Assembly: GCF_000226095.1 (NCBI RefSeq)
Contig: NC_016478.1
Coordinates: forward strand, 610,001 to 674,000
Direction: 5' to 3'
DNA length: 64,000 nt
Source of the DNA: Thermothelomyces thermophilus ATCC 42464
Lineage: Eukaryota; Ascomycota; Sordariomycetes; Sordariales; Chaetomiaceae
This document shows positions 10,871 through 22,649 of this stretch, piece after piece (position 1 is the stretch's first letter; each line of letters opens with the position of its first letter). The translations under genes were made by a program, and so were the position numbers. The notes under the pieces were generated by a model. That model was not told the origin of the DNA. It was given only the letters and a program-made list of their open reading frames with translations, and did not search any database.

Positions 10871-12290
10871 GAAAGTGGTGCCGTTAGATAGCGTTTTTCG
10901 AGAGCTTTCTAGCAATGGTAGTTCGTATGTTTTGGTAGGGTATTCGCAAAGATATAAGAGAAGCTTTTTCCTATCTATTTTATTCCTTGTTAGTTCTAAG
11001 GTTTTAATATATCTAGATATAAGAAGCGTTAAAAGTAGCGATTCTAATTAAGGTATTTACTAAACTGATAAGAAGAGTAGTACCTAAGGTTATTATCCTT
11101 GATTATACCTTCCTATTTAGGTAACTTCCTTAAAGATAACTTTTCCCCCTAAGCTATTAATCTAGGAAGCCTTCCTCTTTTCTTTTAAGTCTTCCTATAA
11201 CTAGTAAGATTAAATGTAAACTTGGTCTATTACTTTTACTCCTTTAGAGTATACCTAGTAAAGCTATTCCTGAACCTTCCAATAGGGAATACCCTATAAT
11301 AATAGCACTCTAACCCCTAAAGTTAGAACTCCTGAAATAATAAGATAAACCTATACTAGACCATTAAAGAGTAGTAATATATAAATAGATATACCCTTAT
11401 TAGTAAGCACTAGTAGTAAGGTAACTAAGGCTTAGATATAAAGTTTTCCTCTAATGTCTATATAACTCTAAAATCTCGTTTCCAAATCCTAAATAGTTCT
11501 AGCGTTACTAATCTATATTTTAGAGTTTCTATCCCTCTAGATAGACGTTAAACTCCTTTAAACTTATCGTCCTATAGTTCCTACCATCTCTACTAGTGGT
11601 GTTATTACGTTAGGGCAAGAGTAGTTCCCTAGCCTACTACCAGACATGCCGATCTCTTGGCACCTATATTCGCTCTTCTCACTTTCCTAATAGTTTTGCC
11701 GTACATGCCTCTACACGTATATCTTTGCTCCTCTATCACGAACGTTACTATCCTACTATACTCAAAGTCTAGTAGTCTAGTTTAGACTCGGAGCTAAGCT
11801 CTTCCCCGATTAAGCCCCTAAAAATATAAGCTAGTGCTAACCCTCTAGGGTACTACTTAGCACCTCTAGAACCAAACCTCTGTCTAGTCAGATAGGGAGG
11901 AGCTTTGGCTTAAAATATCTAGGGTATCCGAGTATTTACGGTCATAGTAGACAAGTCTAACTATCTAGGCGGTAACGAGGATAGAAGTAAAGGTAGTGAT
12001 AGCAATGTCCCTCTAGATAGACGTAGAAGAGTCTACTTACGTGGAAAAAGATAACCTTAACTTATAAAAGAAAGAAGAACTATATCCTGTTACTTTAACC
12101 CCTTAGAGCAAACGAGTATTAAAAGCTATCTATTGTCCTTGTCTCTCTGTCTAGTGCCCTTAGATAGGTAACCCTTATTTATACCTATCGTATATGATAA
12201 AGCTCCTTGGAACCGGAAAAACAAATCTGTACCCTATGTCCCTCTAGTTATATTAAGAACTTCTAGCCCTAGTCTACTATATAGCATTAT
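10871..12290. other. RIP-degraded sequence without recognisable genes
   Basis: TA-rich, stop-dense in all frames, with no LTR of the main family. It lies 3' of the RT of the degenerate element at 12290-15300 and may hold its eroded 3' half or LTR. Nothing specific could be supported. Confidence 0.4.
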
Positions 12291-15200
12291 ATAAATATGG
12301 GTATATTTTTGAAACCTATAAGTACTATGTTAGATTTTTCTAAACTATAATAGCTTATAACTATTATATAGTTATTATACTCTTTAGTAACTAGTAACTA
12401 TAGAAGAATCCTAAGGTATTTAGGGCTGTAAAGAACTTATTACTAACTATAGTAGCTATAATATTGTCCTAGTTAAGTAAGGGGTAAATATCTAGAACTA
12501 TAATTACATTTAGCGGTTATAGGTTAACTATACTTTGGCTTTTCTTAACCTTTACTCCTAGCGTTTTAGAAACCTTCCTCTATATAATAAATACTAGGTA
12601 TATAATAGGGGTTAGTTTATCTATAAAGGTAAATCTGCCGGATGCCTAGAGCTAGTTATAATGCTTATCTAGAGCTTTACGGTCTTTAAGCCCTATTAGA
12701 TATAGTCTAACCATTCGAACTTGCTTTTGCTAACCGTTAACTAGGTTGATCCGTATCTTCTAGCTTTCTAGTATTAGTACGACTCCCCTATTACGGTAAA
12801 GGTTATATCTGTCTAGAAGTTCCTTTACCTTAAGCATGAGCTTAGGATTTACGTTAGTAATGCTAACGCTATCCTTACTTTTAATGGCTAGGATATCGTT
12901 AGGTTTATTAATACTATAAGATAAGGTATAAAAGTTAACCCTATTTAGTAGCTAAAGTTCCTAATTACTATTAGTACCTTCTTAGTAATATATATACTAA
13001 GCTTCTTTTAGCTTTTCCTTTAGCTCCTACTTAGTAATTCTATCCTAGACCTTAGTCTATATATTCTCTATATCACTTATATTGACTTAGGCGGTAGTGT
13101 CTTTCCTATGGTATTTCGAGAGGTAGCTAATCTTGTCTCCTTTCCAGATGACTATAGGGACATTAGTGTCATTTCTGACGATAGCTACCTAAGGTATATA
13201 CCGGTTAACTATAGCGTCCTAGACTCCGTCTCGGCTAGCGGTAAAGTGGAAGCACTTGTCCTCTAGGATGTTATTAGGTAGTAGGATAAAGTAAGTCTCG
13301 ACTATCTAGGTAGAGTATATAGGTATAATAGTATACTAGGTAGTAGTAACCTTTCGAGAGATAGGCTCAAGGTTCTTCTTTACGACGTCCCTACAGACCT
13401 TTATATTTACTAGCGATCTAAAGGTATAGATACCCTTGACAAAGTTAATCTTAATACTATAAGCCGTTATAAAGTCGGTGCCTAGGAGCATTTTTAGAGC
13501 AAGTTCATTAATAATATCAGCCGTAATATAGATATATCTGTTAATTGGTATATTCCTAGCCTCCCCTAGGATATAGAAGTCAAATTCGACCTGTGTGCTA
13601 ATCCTAGTCTTCGAATTAACTCCCTTGAGGGTATAGGGTTCGCCTTTAATCTATCGGGGATTCTTTGCCTATTAGGTAATCTATATCTAGTTAACTAGGT
13701 TAGTTAAACTGCCCATATCGAAATAAATGTCCGTAGTCTAGTTTCCTAGGTTAGCTCGAACCGGAATATATAGATAAGATGTCTTCCTTAGCCGGTGGAA
13801 GGGTATTTCTATACTTAGGTTAGCTTCTACTACTTGGCTAGGCTCGAAGGAAAGGAGTATAATTTCCTATTATTACGGTTCCTAGGTCGATTCTAATAGT
13901 GTGGCTATTCCTTCCGTAAAGTCCCTTTCTACCTAGGGAAGGTCCTCCTTCGGTAGTTTAGGTAGGTATAGTTTCTTTCTATAATCCTAACGTAGGTAGC
14001 GGTATAACGCTCCTCGGCTTACAAAAGATTGTTTATAGAGCTTATAGGTGTTATAGTCTTCCTTGATAGTGCTAAGAAAGTATACCTCTCTATCGCTACT
14101 ATCTCTATTAGTTTCGGATTTATAGTCACTGATTAGGAGATAGCCGGTAGCTTTTAGCTCCTTATATTCGGCTTTGGCTTTCTTATCCTTGCTAGGTATT
14201 ACTATAGTATTATAGTAGTAGTAGGTACTATCCTTGTTAATACGCTTCTAGCTATAACGACAGAACCGTCGGAAGTAGGGATTCTATCTGCTATATCTGC
14301 CCTTTTCCTAGGGTCTAGTACCCTAGGGATGGTTAACCCTACCTTAGTTATTATAGTCTTTCGGGCAAGGCTCCTAATCCTAGCTTTAGTATTACTCTCC
14401 TTATAGAAGATACCTACGTTTCTATTCCTCTCTCTGCTTATAGCGGTTAGACCGGTACTATTAGCCTTGATTACCCTGTCTTAGCTTAGTACGTAACCAA
14501 TTAGCTTAGGCTTTAGAACTACTATTATTATTATTATTGCTTAGTCCGTTAGAGGTATCCTCGACATTAAATGTAGCGGCTTTCTATACCCTTCTTTCGG
14601 CTTTAAGCTCCTTAGATAATACCTCCTTTTTTGGTAATATAAAGGAGGTACTAGTTAAGAGTGTCCGTTTTCTATAGTTTAGAATAGAGCTTATAGAGTA
14701 CTAGGGTTATCGCTAATTAAAGTCTAGTCAAAAGCTAATGGTTTGTCTTATCTCCCTAGACTTAGGTATAGTAAAAGAGGTCTATTATAAACTTATAGAT
14801 TAATTTACCTATAATAAGGTCATCCTTAGTATAACTATTCTAGACTAGCTATTAGCCTACCTAATTAAACTAAATACTAAACCGTTCTTTAATCCTTTAG
14901 AGTTATATCTCTATACTTAAATAGAAGGTCTCCTTCTTAGTAAGTAATAGTTACTATTTATACTATTATAGGGCTAACCTATAGAATAATACCTATAGGT
15001 TATTCTATAGAAGGAGTTCCTTAGAGACGTTTCCTCTAACCGTATTACGGACACGCTCGATCTAGAGATTAGTATCTATATAATAATAGATCTTCTCGTA
15101 GTAGAAGATTAGCTAGCTATTAGTAATTTTCCGGTCGGCATCTAGCCAGAGTAAACCAATGTTAGTAATCTTTTATACCTGGTCAGTAGCTAGTTATAGT

Positions 15201-15300
15201 GGTATACGTACCAGCTATAGCTAAGGGGAACTAATGTCGGTCGGTTTAGTTATAACGTTCTATAGGAGTCTGACTATAGCCCGTTAGAGCAGTCTTATAA
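12291..15300 (-). pseudogene. Degenerate gypsy-like element of a second lineage (gag, protease, RT remnants)
   Basis: Minus strand order: gag-like segment 15290-14990 (LLWLDADRKITNS, IFYYEKIYYYIDTN, RNTVRGNVSKELLL); a Cys-containing basic patch about 14300-14230 (YFRRFCRY); aspartic protease motif TDIYFDMGSLTNLV at 13730-13690 with D-M-G-S at 13719-13708; then RT at about 12960-12290 with LYRNRGVV, SGRFTFIDKLTPI, LNVIIVLDIYPL, KFFTALNTLGFFY and GFKNIPIFI. The order gag-PR-RT fits Ty3/gypsy. The sequence is unlike A-I. RNase H and integrase were not recognised, and no LTR pair was found. Confidence 0.65.
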
Positions 15301-15950
15301 TCGTCTCCTTAGTTAAATTTAATAGTATAAAGGATATATACCCCCTAGTTAAGGTATTTCCTACTAGTGTTAGCGTTACTATTAGCGATCTTTCTATCGG
15401 ATAGGTTATCGGCCAAAGGGTTTAAGAAGACCCCTATTAAGGTTTTTCCCTTTCTAAAAGCTCTCTTAGTATATTAGTTATAATTATAGCTTAGGTAATT
15501 CTAATAAGTCTACTTAGTACCTAATTACCTTATTAACTTAGACCTATTAGGTTTAGCTTAGGCCTTAATATCTTTAATAGATCTAGTAGGCTAGTAAGTA
15601 AAGTTATCCTTTATAAGGCCATTTCTAATAGTATAGTAAATCATTAAATTAGGCTATTAGGATTTAGCATTTTCAAGGTCTCTTAGGGTCCCCTATATTA
15701 GGATTCCTCCTGAACTTATACTTCTAGTATAGCTCTTATTTCTAATAATAATAGTAGAATAAGTACCTAGTCTAAAAGCTAAGGAAGGCGCTTAATAAAG
15801 TAGTTTATAAGTCCTTTTAGTATATACTTATCAAGATTCTATAACTCTAGGTAATCTTCGTTAATCAGGTAGTCGTTAAAGTCTTACGTATAAGCTAAGT
15901 GCTAGTTAGCCTCCTTAAGGGATGCCGCTAGCTTAAGGATTCGAAGTTCT
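15301..15950. other. RIP-degraded sequence, no gene seen
   Basis: Very TA-rich, stops in all frames. Probably the 5' part of the degenerate gypsy element, but no motif supports it. Confidence 0.35.
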
Positions 15951-16371
15951 GTTAGAGTAAGCCTCTAAACCTAATGCCGATAGGCGTTTCTAACGACGAA
16001 GCGATAGGTCTGACACGCTTATCGTAGTTCAGGCTGGTTTATCGGATCTTGACGGTGTTACCGTTATATCTGACCGTTTAGGCATCTGCTTAAAGCAGAG
16101 GGATATAGTCGCTTGCCTAGGCAAATGGTCTCCTACAGCGTTTGAATGCTTGTAATTAGTAACGAGATCGTAGATTCGAATCGGTAGTAGGTACCACTTG
16201 CTATAGCTCGGTGGCTACAATCAGTACAGCTCTAGAAGGCTGTAAACAGGTACGATACCACAGTGGTATTCGCGCCGTAGGCAGTACTCCTAGACTAACT
16301 ATCACGGTCTATAGAAGTAGGTGATAAAAGCGTTGATTGTTCTAAGTGCCAGAGGCACTTAGGGAAGCTGT
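15951..16371 (-). other. Moderate-GC island, probable LINE-2 3' UTR with hairpins
   Basis: Lies directly 3' (minus strand) of the LINE-2 ORF2 stop and is less TA-rich than its left flank. Perfect hairpins: 16342-16362 (9-bp stem CTAAGTGCC, loop AGA), 16255-16269 (ATACCAC-A-GTGGTAT) and 16086-16098 (CTGCTT-A-AAGCAG). Also GATTCGAATC (16173-16182), which resembles a tRNA B box, and TAGGCAAATGG (16118-16128), which resembles an A box. A LINE 3' UTR bound by its RT is the simplest reading; a tRNA-derived SINE is the alternative. Confidence 0.45.
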
Positions 16372-16642
16372 CTAAATACATGTTAACCCTAGCTTGTCAT
16401 CCCTATTAGTAGGTCGGTCAGATTTGACCTATAGATAGTCAAATACTATAACAGACCGTATTTCCTAGGATTCCTATGTTCGGCTTCTTAGTAGGTTTAA
16501 GCACTATATAACTAGGTGCTTAACAGTCTCCCCTCCCTAGCTATAGGTATAGTAGGGGGTACTAACCCCTAGGACTTGGACCCTAAAAAGAAAGTTATAG
16601 AGGCTAATAGCCCCTATATAGGCCTGTACTAATAGGGAGCTC

Positions 16643-16732
16643 CAGAGATTCTTATCCGGCCTATTAGGCACGGTTTCCTTTATATATAACTAGAGAGGCT
16701 CCGGCATGCTTATTAGTATAACAGTATAGGAC

Positions 16733-16759
<27 letters not shown>
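16643..16759 (+). mobile_element. 117-bp retroposon insertion with (TAA)n tail in LINE-2 ORF2
   Basis: Flanked by a perfect 13-bp duplication TAATAGGGAGCTC (16630-16642 and 16760-16772). The insert begins CAGAGATTCTTATCC and ends in the TAA repeat. Removing insert plus one duplication joins SSLLVQA to IGAISLYNFLF in frame. Long duplications and a simple-repeat tail are hallmarks of LINE-type integration. It may be a 5'-truncated LINE or a SINE. Confidence 0.7.

Positions 16760-16762
<3 letters not shown>
16733..16762 (+). repeat. (TAA)10 microsatellite
   Basis: Ten perfect TAA units, overlapping the start of the right-hand target duplication. It is the tail of the small retroposon. Confidence 0.97.
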
Positions 16763-16764
<2 letters not shown>

Positions 16765-18083
16765 GGGAGCTCTAGGCCTTTGTTAGGCCCTAGTGCCTTT
16801 ATAGGCCCTCCCCTGTAAAAACCAGGTACAGGGGGTCTTTGTCCGATATATGCTATATCCTCCTACCGGCTTAATCGGCCCTCTAACGATTGCTCTAGCT
16901 AGCCACTACGGCTAGTTCCGTAGCCCGTAGCCTCCTCTATAAGGTCTATAGGGGGGGTAGACCCCCTCTACGGCCCTCCTAAACCCATTGCCGGACTGTC
17001 GACCTCGCTACCTCTAGGGCTATAGGCTTCGGCTCCTAGCCCCTTGCCCTAGCCCTTCTCTTCCGGAACCTCTGGCTTAGCCTATTATAGGCCTATTAGA
17101 TGAGGGCCCTCGCAGGGACCCGGGGAGCCCCTAGGCCTATCCCGGTCTGTAGGAGTGGCTGGTCGAGTTTGGCTTCGAAGTCGGCTAGCCTCTTATTAAG
17201 ATAGAGGTCGAGGGGCGGCACCTAGGCTTCTATTTCGAGGCACCGGATAGGGGTAGCCTTATAGGCCCTGGTAACCACTCGAAGGGCCCTATATTAAGCC
17301 TTCGATAGTTCCCTAGCAGGGCCTTCCGGCTTACCCCCTGGCTTGGTAGGCTTGTAGAAGTTCGAGGCCCCGTAAGCTAGGGCACTGCGAATACACTTAG
17401 TATAGACCTCGCAGGCCTATAGAAGGCTAGGGCCCTAGGTCTTTGCGGTAAGCCTGGTCAGGGCAAACTCTTGGGTTTCTAACTTCTTAGCTACCTTTAT
17501 GTAGTAAGGGCCCCACTGTAGCCTCTAGTCTAGCCAGACCCCGAGGAATCTAGCTGACTTCGAAGGGGCTATAGTGGTAGTACCCCCTCCGGGCCGTAGG
17601 AGCTCTAGCGGTCGCGACCACTGTTTCCGGCCCCTATTGAAGTAGATAAGTTCGTACTTTTCCAACGCAAAAGCTATACCCCAGGTCTTTGCCTACTATA
17701 GGCAGGCCTTCTAGGCCCTCCGTAGCTAACTATCACAGGCCTCCTCGGCCCTCCCGAAGGCTAGAAGGTTGGTATTGTCGGCGAAGCCTATTAAACTGAC
17801 CATAGGGCTAGCCTGGCAAATGGCCTAGTAGAGAGAGGCTATATAAAGGATAAATAGTATAGGGGAGAGGGGTGACCCCTATAGGACCCTAGCCCTTACT
17901 ACTATATCCTCTGTTTTTTGGCCGTCAAAGTATAGGATAGCTACCCTATTCTATAGCCACTCCCTAACTTAGACCATTACCTACTTTAGGAAGCCCTGGC
18001 TCTATAAGGTAGCTAATAGCCAGGTATAGTTAATAATATTAAAAGCCCCTAAGATATTAAGCTATAGGAGGGAGGTAGCCGCC

Positions 18084-18505
18084 TATGACGAACCCAACTC
18101 AGACTTCTTCTAAAAGGGTTCAGACGAAGGTAGGTGAAGCGGGACAAGCGTACAGGTCGTCTAAGGGATTCGGTAAAGCCAAAGGGTTCATAACAACATT
18201 AGAGTTGTCTCTCACAGTAGTCAACGATGCTTAGTATAAGTACTATAATTGTAGGTTGCTATTACTAGTGAACTCCTAGAGTCTACTATAACGAGTAACT
18301 ATCTATATGTATATATAATCCCGGGATTACTCTTTACTTAGTAATCCTTTGCCGTCAGGATCACGGCTATATTGGTGATCCCGTAGTGTATAGATCACTT
18401 TGCCAAGCGTGATCCTTTCCTGATTGGTCTATTTGTGCCTGCTGTCCTATTGGCCTGCCGAGAAAGGCGGCTTAGGCGGCGTCCTGTATGTATATTTCTG
18501 TAACA
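18084..18505 (-). repeat. Element B 3' LTR (gamma-like U3)
   Basis: 422 bp. Outer end TATGACGAACCC, inner end CTGTAACA (ancestral CGTGACA). U3 has several GATC-centred sites (GGATCACGG, GGTGATCCC, AGATCACTT, CGTGATCC) at 18355-18415. Only one copy is in the window. Confidence 0.92.
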
Positions 18506-18525
18506 TGATGCCCCTCCTTCAAGGC
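18506..18525 (-). promoter_or_regulatory. Element B polypurine tract
   Basis: Minus strand GAAGGAGGGGCATCA abutting the LTR. Confidence 0.82.
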
Positions 18526-18628
18526 TTTCGACCCGAAAGCCTATCTTAGGCCGTTTTAAATAGCGCTAACACCCCTAAGTGAGTTATGTCCCGTTTTTCC
18601 CCTTTTTCTTCTGTATGCTACTAATAAT

Positions 18629-19278
18629 ATGCCTCGTATAGTAAAGCGTTTGATAAAAAGGTCCGTAAAAACCGAGGAGCGTATTGCTCTGGCTGCTGCT
18701 ATTAACGAGCTAGGGTTCGAAATGATGCCTTGTTCCTATTGTTTTTCTCGCGGCCTCTATTACCATATGATAGAGAGCTCTTCTCGTTATAGCGAATACG
18801 TTCGTCGCGGGAGGTCGTACAACGGTTCTAGGGTTCTAGTCTTGTCTTATCTATATTCCCTTATTAGTATATTTTTCCTATACTAACTTCCGCAGTGTCC
18901 CGTATCGTAGATAAGTCAAAGCGCCTCGACCGATTAGAACAAGATGCTAAGGAGGCTCTCCGTGCCGATCGCGATTCGTTAGTAAAAGCGTAACGTCGTC
19001 TAGACAAGTCTCTAGCTTGTTTAGACCATATTTATCGTCAGAAGCGATCGTTGTTATCTCGAGGGTCGGAGATAGTTCGCCGGGGTCTTATGTCTTTAGA
19101 TGAATTGGAAGAGGTGGGGCAGCAGGAATCGGAGGCGGTTCTAGGTATATAGCTCAATGGTGGCGTTAATGTTATTAACTAGGGTGCTGTCTTCGATTCT
19201 GTCCTGGTTTTGCCTTTGGTCGATCTAGATTCTGCCGGTAGAACTGTTCTAGTTTCTTAGGGCAGTTTAGGTTCTTAA
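18629..19278 (+). pseudogene. Element B antisense gene, type 2 (two exons)
   Basis: Best preserved start of the family: intact ATG, MPRIVKRLIKRSVK. The six-Cys cluster CX2CX6CX8CX2CX6C starts PCSYCFSRGL and ends VRRGRSY; the first two Cys remain, the last four are Tyr. This spacing is exactly that of Zn(II)2Cys6 clusters. A 71-nt intron (18825-18895) has branch site TACTAAC and ends CGCAG. Exon 2 (18896-19278, 383 nt) encodes a charged helical segment RIVDKSKRLDRLEQDAKE, then DELEEV. Four in-frame stops. Total coding length 579 nt. Its 3' end overlaps the pol 3' end on the other strand. DNA binding is inference. Confidence 0.82.
18825..18895 (+). other. Intron in element B antisense gene
   Basis: Splitting the reading frame in phase 1 here links NG-cluster to VSRIV. 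Branch site TACTAAC at 18881-18887, acceptor CGCAG. Donor G^GTTCTAG is not a standard fungal donor. Equivalent introns are in F (40087-40171), H (62597-62673) and I (58596-58666), all in the same phase. Confidence 0.72.
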
Positions 19279-19907
19279 CTAGTTCCTATAAGTTATCTTC
19301 TAGTCCGAAATTAAGCTATTTAACTAGATACTATAGTTCCCTATTAATAGTATATAAATCTAGAATTTCTTTGATGTTCTATTTTTTCTCTTTGTCCTTT
19401 ACTTCGATATTTATAGCAATTTTAGTGTTCTTTAGTGCTAGTTCGAGAAGTGAAATATAAAAAATATTTGTCTATAGTTATATAGATGATAGTAATAATA
19501 GTTAGTAGTTAGATGTCGAAATTCGTTCTTTAATAACGAAAGGTCTGACCTTTTTAAAGTCTAGCTTTATACTTGGTTGTTTAGTTTATAAGTTTTGTAC
19601 GATTAGGTAGACTTTGTCTCCCCTCTTTAGGCAAGGTCCCTCGAGCCTGTGTTTATTGTAGTAGTTCTTTATTCTAGTCTTGATAAACTCGAGTTCCTTT
19701 TTAAGCTTCTTATATAGTATATATATTTGTTCTACTTTGACTGCTACTCTCGGCATTGTAACCTCTAGTCCTTGCCTAAGGTCTGCTTTATATTTGTAGT
19801 TTACGAAGAATGGTATAACTTTAGTTATTTCTATTAGCGTTATATTATAAGCGAGTTATATTATTAGTAATAGTATGACCTAGTCGCCTTGCTAGTAGTT
19901 AATATAA
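19172..19907 (-). pseudogene. Element B pol, C-terminal part
   Basis: Integrase C-terminal domain (ERGDKVYL type) and chromodomain, ending at TAATAA (19177-19172), the position of the F pol stop. C is inserted at 19908. Joined with 27461-30493 it gives 3769 nt, one more than in F, H and I. Confidence 0.85.
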
Positions 19908-20360
19908 TGTTACGAGCTAACTATATACCGTGACCTAGTGGGGTGTAGCAGGCTAAATGAGCTACCAATCAAGAAGGGCACGAAGCGAGGCTGACATAGG
20001 ATCGCTAGGGAGCGTAGGCTACTACGGGCAAACAATTGCTAAAAAGGGAAAGATAGCAGAGGATAGCTAGCTACCAAAGGCGATCCGAGGACAGGATAGA
20101 AGGGGACCATAAGCAACCGACAGAAGTATATATATATGTAAATAGTCACTCGTTATAGTAGACTCTGGGAGTTTACCAGTAATAGTAACCTATAATTACA
20201 GTACTTATACTAAACATTGCTAATTACTGTAAGAGACAACTCTAGTATTATTATAAACTCTTTAGCTTTACCGAATCCCTTAGACGACCTGCCTACTTGT
20301 CCTGCTTAATCTACCTTTATCTAAACCCTTTTAGAAGAAGTCTAAGTTAGGTTCATTATA
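19908..20360 (+). repeat. Element C 5' LTR (alpha U3)
   Basis: Begins TGTTACGAGC, ends GGTTCATTATA. TA-rich TATA-like run at about 20130-20145. Predicted R start AGTAATAGTAAC at 20178-20189. Confidence 0.95.
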
Positions 20361-20376
20361 CGTTGCTATTACTCCC
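20361..20376 (+). promoter_or_regulatory. Element C primer binding site
   Basis: CGTTGCTATTACTCCC. Its reverse complement contains AGTAATAGCAAC, matching the LTR site at 20178-20189 except for one C/T change. No TGG. Confidence 0.72.
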
Positions 20377-20387
20377 TTTGTTCTATT

Positions 20388-22649
20388 ATAGTTTAGAATA
20401 GAGGTGACTTTGACCTTGATATCGATATAGCTACTAACGTTATAGCCGAACAGCTGCTTACCTAGCTTGGTTAACTCTATTAGCGGATCTAGGAGTTAGA
20501 CTAGAGAGACAAGGCTACTTAAGCCCGAATTAAGGAACTCGAGAACGGTAAAAAGCACTTATAGAAACTAGTTAACGAGGCCTATGCTAAAATCAAGGTA
20601 CTTAAGGGCGCCAAAGCGAGCCGTATTAAGATCAAACTACCTGGCAAATATAGAGGAACTAAGGAGGACCTTGTAGGATTCTTAACAAACCTCCGATCCT
20701 ACTTCTGGCTTAATGATGATAAGTTTCTAGATAATAAAGCTAAAGTCTTTTATATAGCTACGAGACTAGAGGGTAAGGCACTTAGATAGTTTAAGCCTAT
20801 ATAGAATGACTATCTTACTAAGGAAGATAAGGACAACCGAGACGCGTTTATATAGGTAGTCTTTTAATCCTATGACCATTTCGAAGAAGAGCTTTAGAAG
20901 GTTTTTAGTGATAAAGATAAGAAGATTTATATATAAGAAAGACTCGCTAATCTCTAATAGACTAAGTTAATAGCCTCCTATACTATATAGTTTAGATAGG
21001 ACATGTTTAAGTCTTAGTTTAACGACGAGGCATTAATATAATTATTCTATAATAGCTTAAAGGAAAAGGTTAAAGACAAGCTATATAAGTATGATCGGCC
21101 TAAGACCCTAGACGAATATATTATATAGGCTATTAGAATCGATAATCGACTCTATATACGAGAGTAATAAAAATAAGGTTAAATGAATAGAACTATAGTT
21201 AAGGCTAATAATAAGAAAAAGCGAGCATATATTAGTACCTTATATAAGACGTACCCTAAAGTTATAGATATAGATATAGCATAGAAGTAAGACCAGAAGA
21301 AGATAACTAAAGACAAGTCTAATATTACCTATTATAACTATAGAAAGAAAGGGCACTATAAGTAAGAATGTCGAAGCCTAAAGAAAGAGTAGAAGATAGT
21401 CCCTAGAAAGGAAATTACGGCTATCGACGAAACTACTAAGGACGTTATCGAAGTAGCGGCCATAGGCTACAAAGACAGGGGTAGTGATACGGATAGTCTT
21501 GGATACGACGGCAACGGTGAAGACGAACAAGCACCGTACTCCGAACTGGTCACTATAGACCTAGAGATAGGTCTTATTAAATAGGATATGGTAGGAGAGT
21601 ATATACTACTAATTTCGATTCTCCTAGCCTTGAGGTAGTAGGGTTTTATAGTTATATAGAGGCAGGATAGATCGTAGATAACTAATACCTAAGGAATCAA
21701 AAGACCTGGACCTAATGTTCTATTCCTCTAGGAACGAATCGAATAGTACTATAATGAAGTTTTCTAGCTTAATATGGAACTGCGCGAATGGGATAGACGC
21801 TTGATTCGACTTGTCTAGTAGAGCAATAAGATAAGGGACGAGACGAGGGAACTCTGACATATTATAGAAACTATTAAAGGAGGATAGCCTATAATATATA
21901 ATAGGCCCGATAGCTATACCGAGTACCTTAATGACTAGTAACTTAGTAATAACGTATAGAACCTAGAATACTAGTTTATATATATAAACCGTGGAAAAGA
22001 CGAGCGTACGTAGGAAAGCTATCAGAAGAAATATTCCTACCTTAGCATTAAGGTACCTACGGTCTATATATAATAGGAAGGATTTAGGAAAGAATTCTAA
22101 TACCTCCTAAGCGACACTATATAACCATATCCTTAATATAAGGTATATATATAAGTACCCTGGTTCTAGTATATAGTATATAGATGCTAATATTACTTCT
22201 ATAATAAATTCGAAAATAATCACTAGCTAATATAACAAGGAAATGAGGACAGAAGCTTATGCCCTATAGAATAGGTCTACGATATAGGAAACAGAGCGGC
22301 CGAATTGCTCTAGAAGATCGAAGCCCGCGATCTAGAAGGCATTACGATAGTTCTAAAACGAGCCTAGCCTAGGCATTATAGAATAGGACAAGACATATAG
22401 GACTCGTACTAGAGTAACGACTGCCTCTATCACGCGGACGAAAAGAAATCGCAAATTCGGGAGCTTTAGATAAAGCTATAGCACATATAATGAAAAGTAG
22501 AATAGACTTAATAGTAAGAAGCCATAAGCACTTAATGGCTTATAGAAATAAGTATAATTAACGAAGCCGCTATTAGCCGAATAACTAAAGAGGTTAGCAC
22601 TAACCTAGGAAACAGGTTAAGGCCCTTTAAGGGGCCTAGAAACCATTAA
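20388..22649 (+). pseudogene. Element C gag
   Basis: 754 codons from ATA (former ATG) to TAA at 22647-22649. Capsid motif includes LPGKYRGTKEDLVGFL and NDDKFLDNKAKVFYIATRLEGKAL in the gag frame. Knuckle near 21330-21370 is YYNYRKKGHYK-stop-EC. In the extension the CX4CX2H motifs survive partly (second copy keeps C-L-Y-H). Many stops. Confidence 0.88.
22607..22637 (+). promoter_or_regulatory. Element C -1 frameshift signal
   Basis: Heptamer AGGAAAC (22607-22613), spacer AGGTTA, stem AGGCCC, loop TTTAAG, stem GGGCCT. One base pair of the stem is changed from the consensus GGGCCC. Confidence 0.8.

Larger units (their letters stand above)
15951..18083 (-). mobile_element. LINE-2, Tad-like, 3' half (interrupted by element B)
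   Basis: Same strand and general type as LINE-1, but this piece holds the RT core to the 3' end. The 5' part is cut off by B at 18084; its continuation would lie beyond the whole nested stack, outside the window. The left limit is approximate. Candidate B target duplication: CCGCC at 18079-18083, partner not visible. Confidence 0.85.
16372..18083 (-). pseudogene. LINE-2 ORF2: RT core to C-terminal zinc motif
   Basis: Starts within RT motif A, read as LNILGAFNII with the catalytic Asp changed to Asn. Then REWL, VL-stop-GSPLSPILFILYIASLY (motif B), and GFADNTNLLAFG (FADD turned FADN). Thumb: KSARFLGVWLD and the tail ALAYGASNFYKP. Further on are GLTKA-stop-SSLL and, after removal of a small insertion, IGAISLYNFLF, VLGVSTPYYTYS, VKHLVI-stop-C (a C-terminal zinc-knuckle-like motif). 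The stop is at 16374-16372. RT activity is destroyed by the D-to-N changes and many TAG stops. Confidence 0.85.

Noticed and set aside
10869-11051. 60-codon plus-strand frame as a host gene
   Set aside because: Starts at the edge of the LINE 5' region and runs into RIP-degraded DNA; no domain, intron or homologous copy.
16118-16190. tRNA gene
   Set aside because: Has A-box-like and B-box-like strings, but acceptor and T stems do not pair, so a functional tRNA is not supported.
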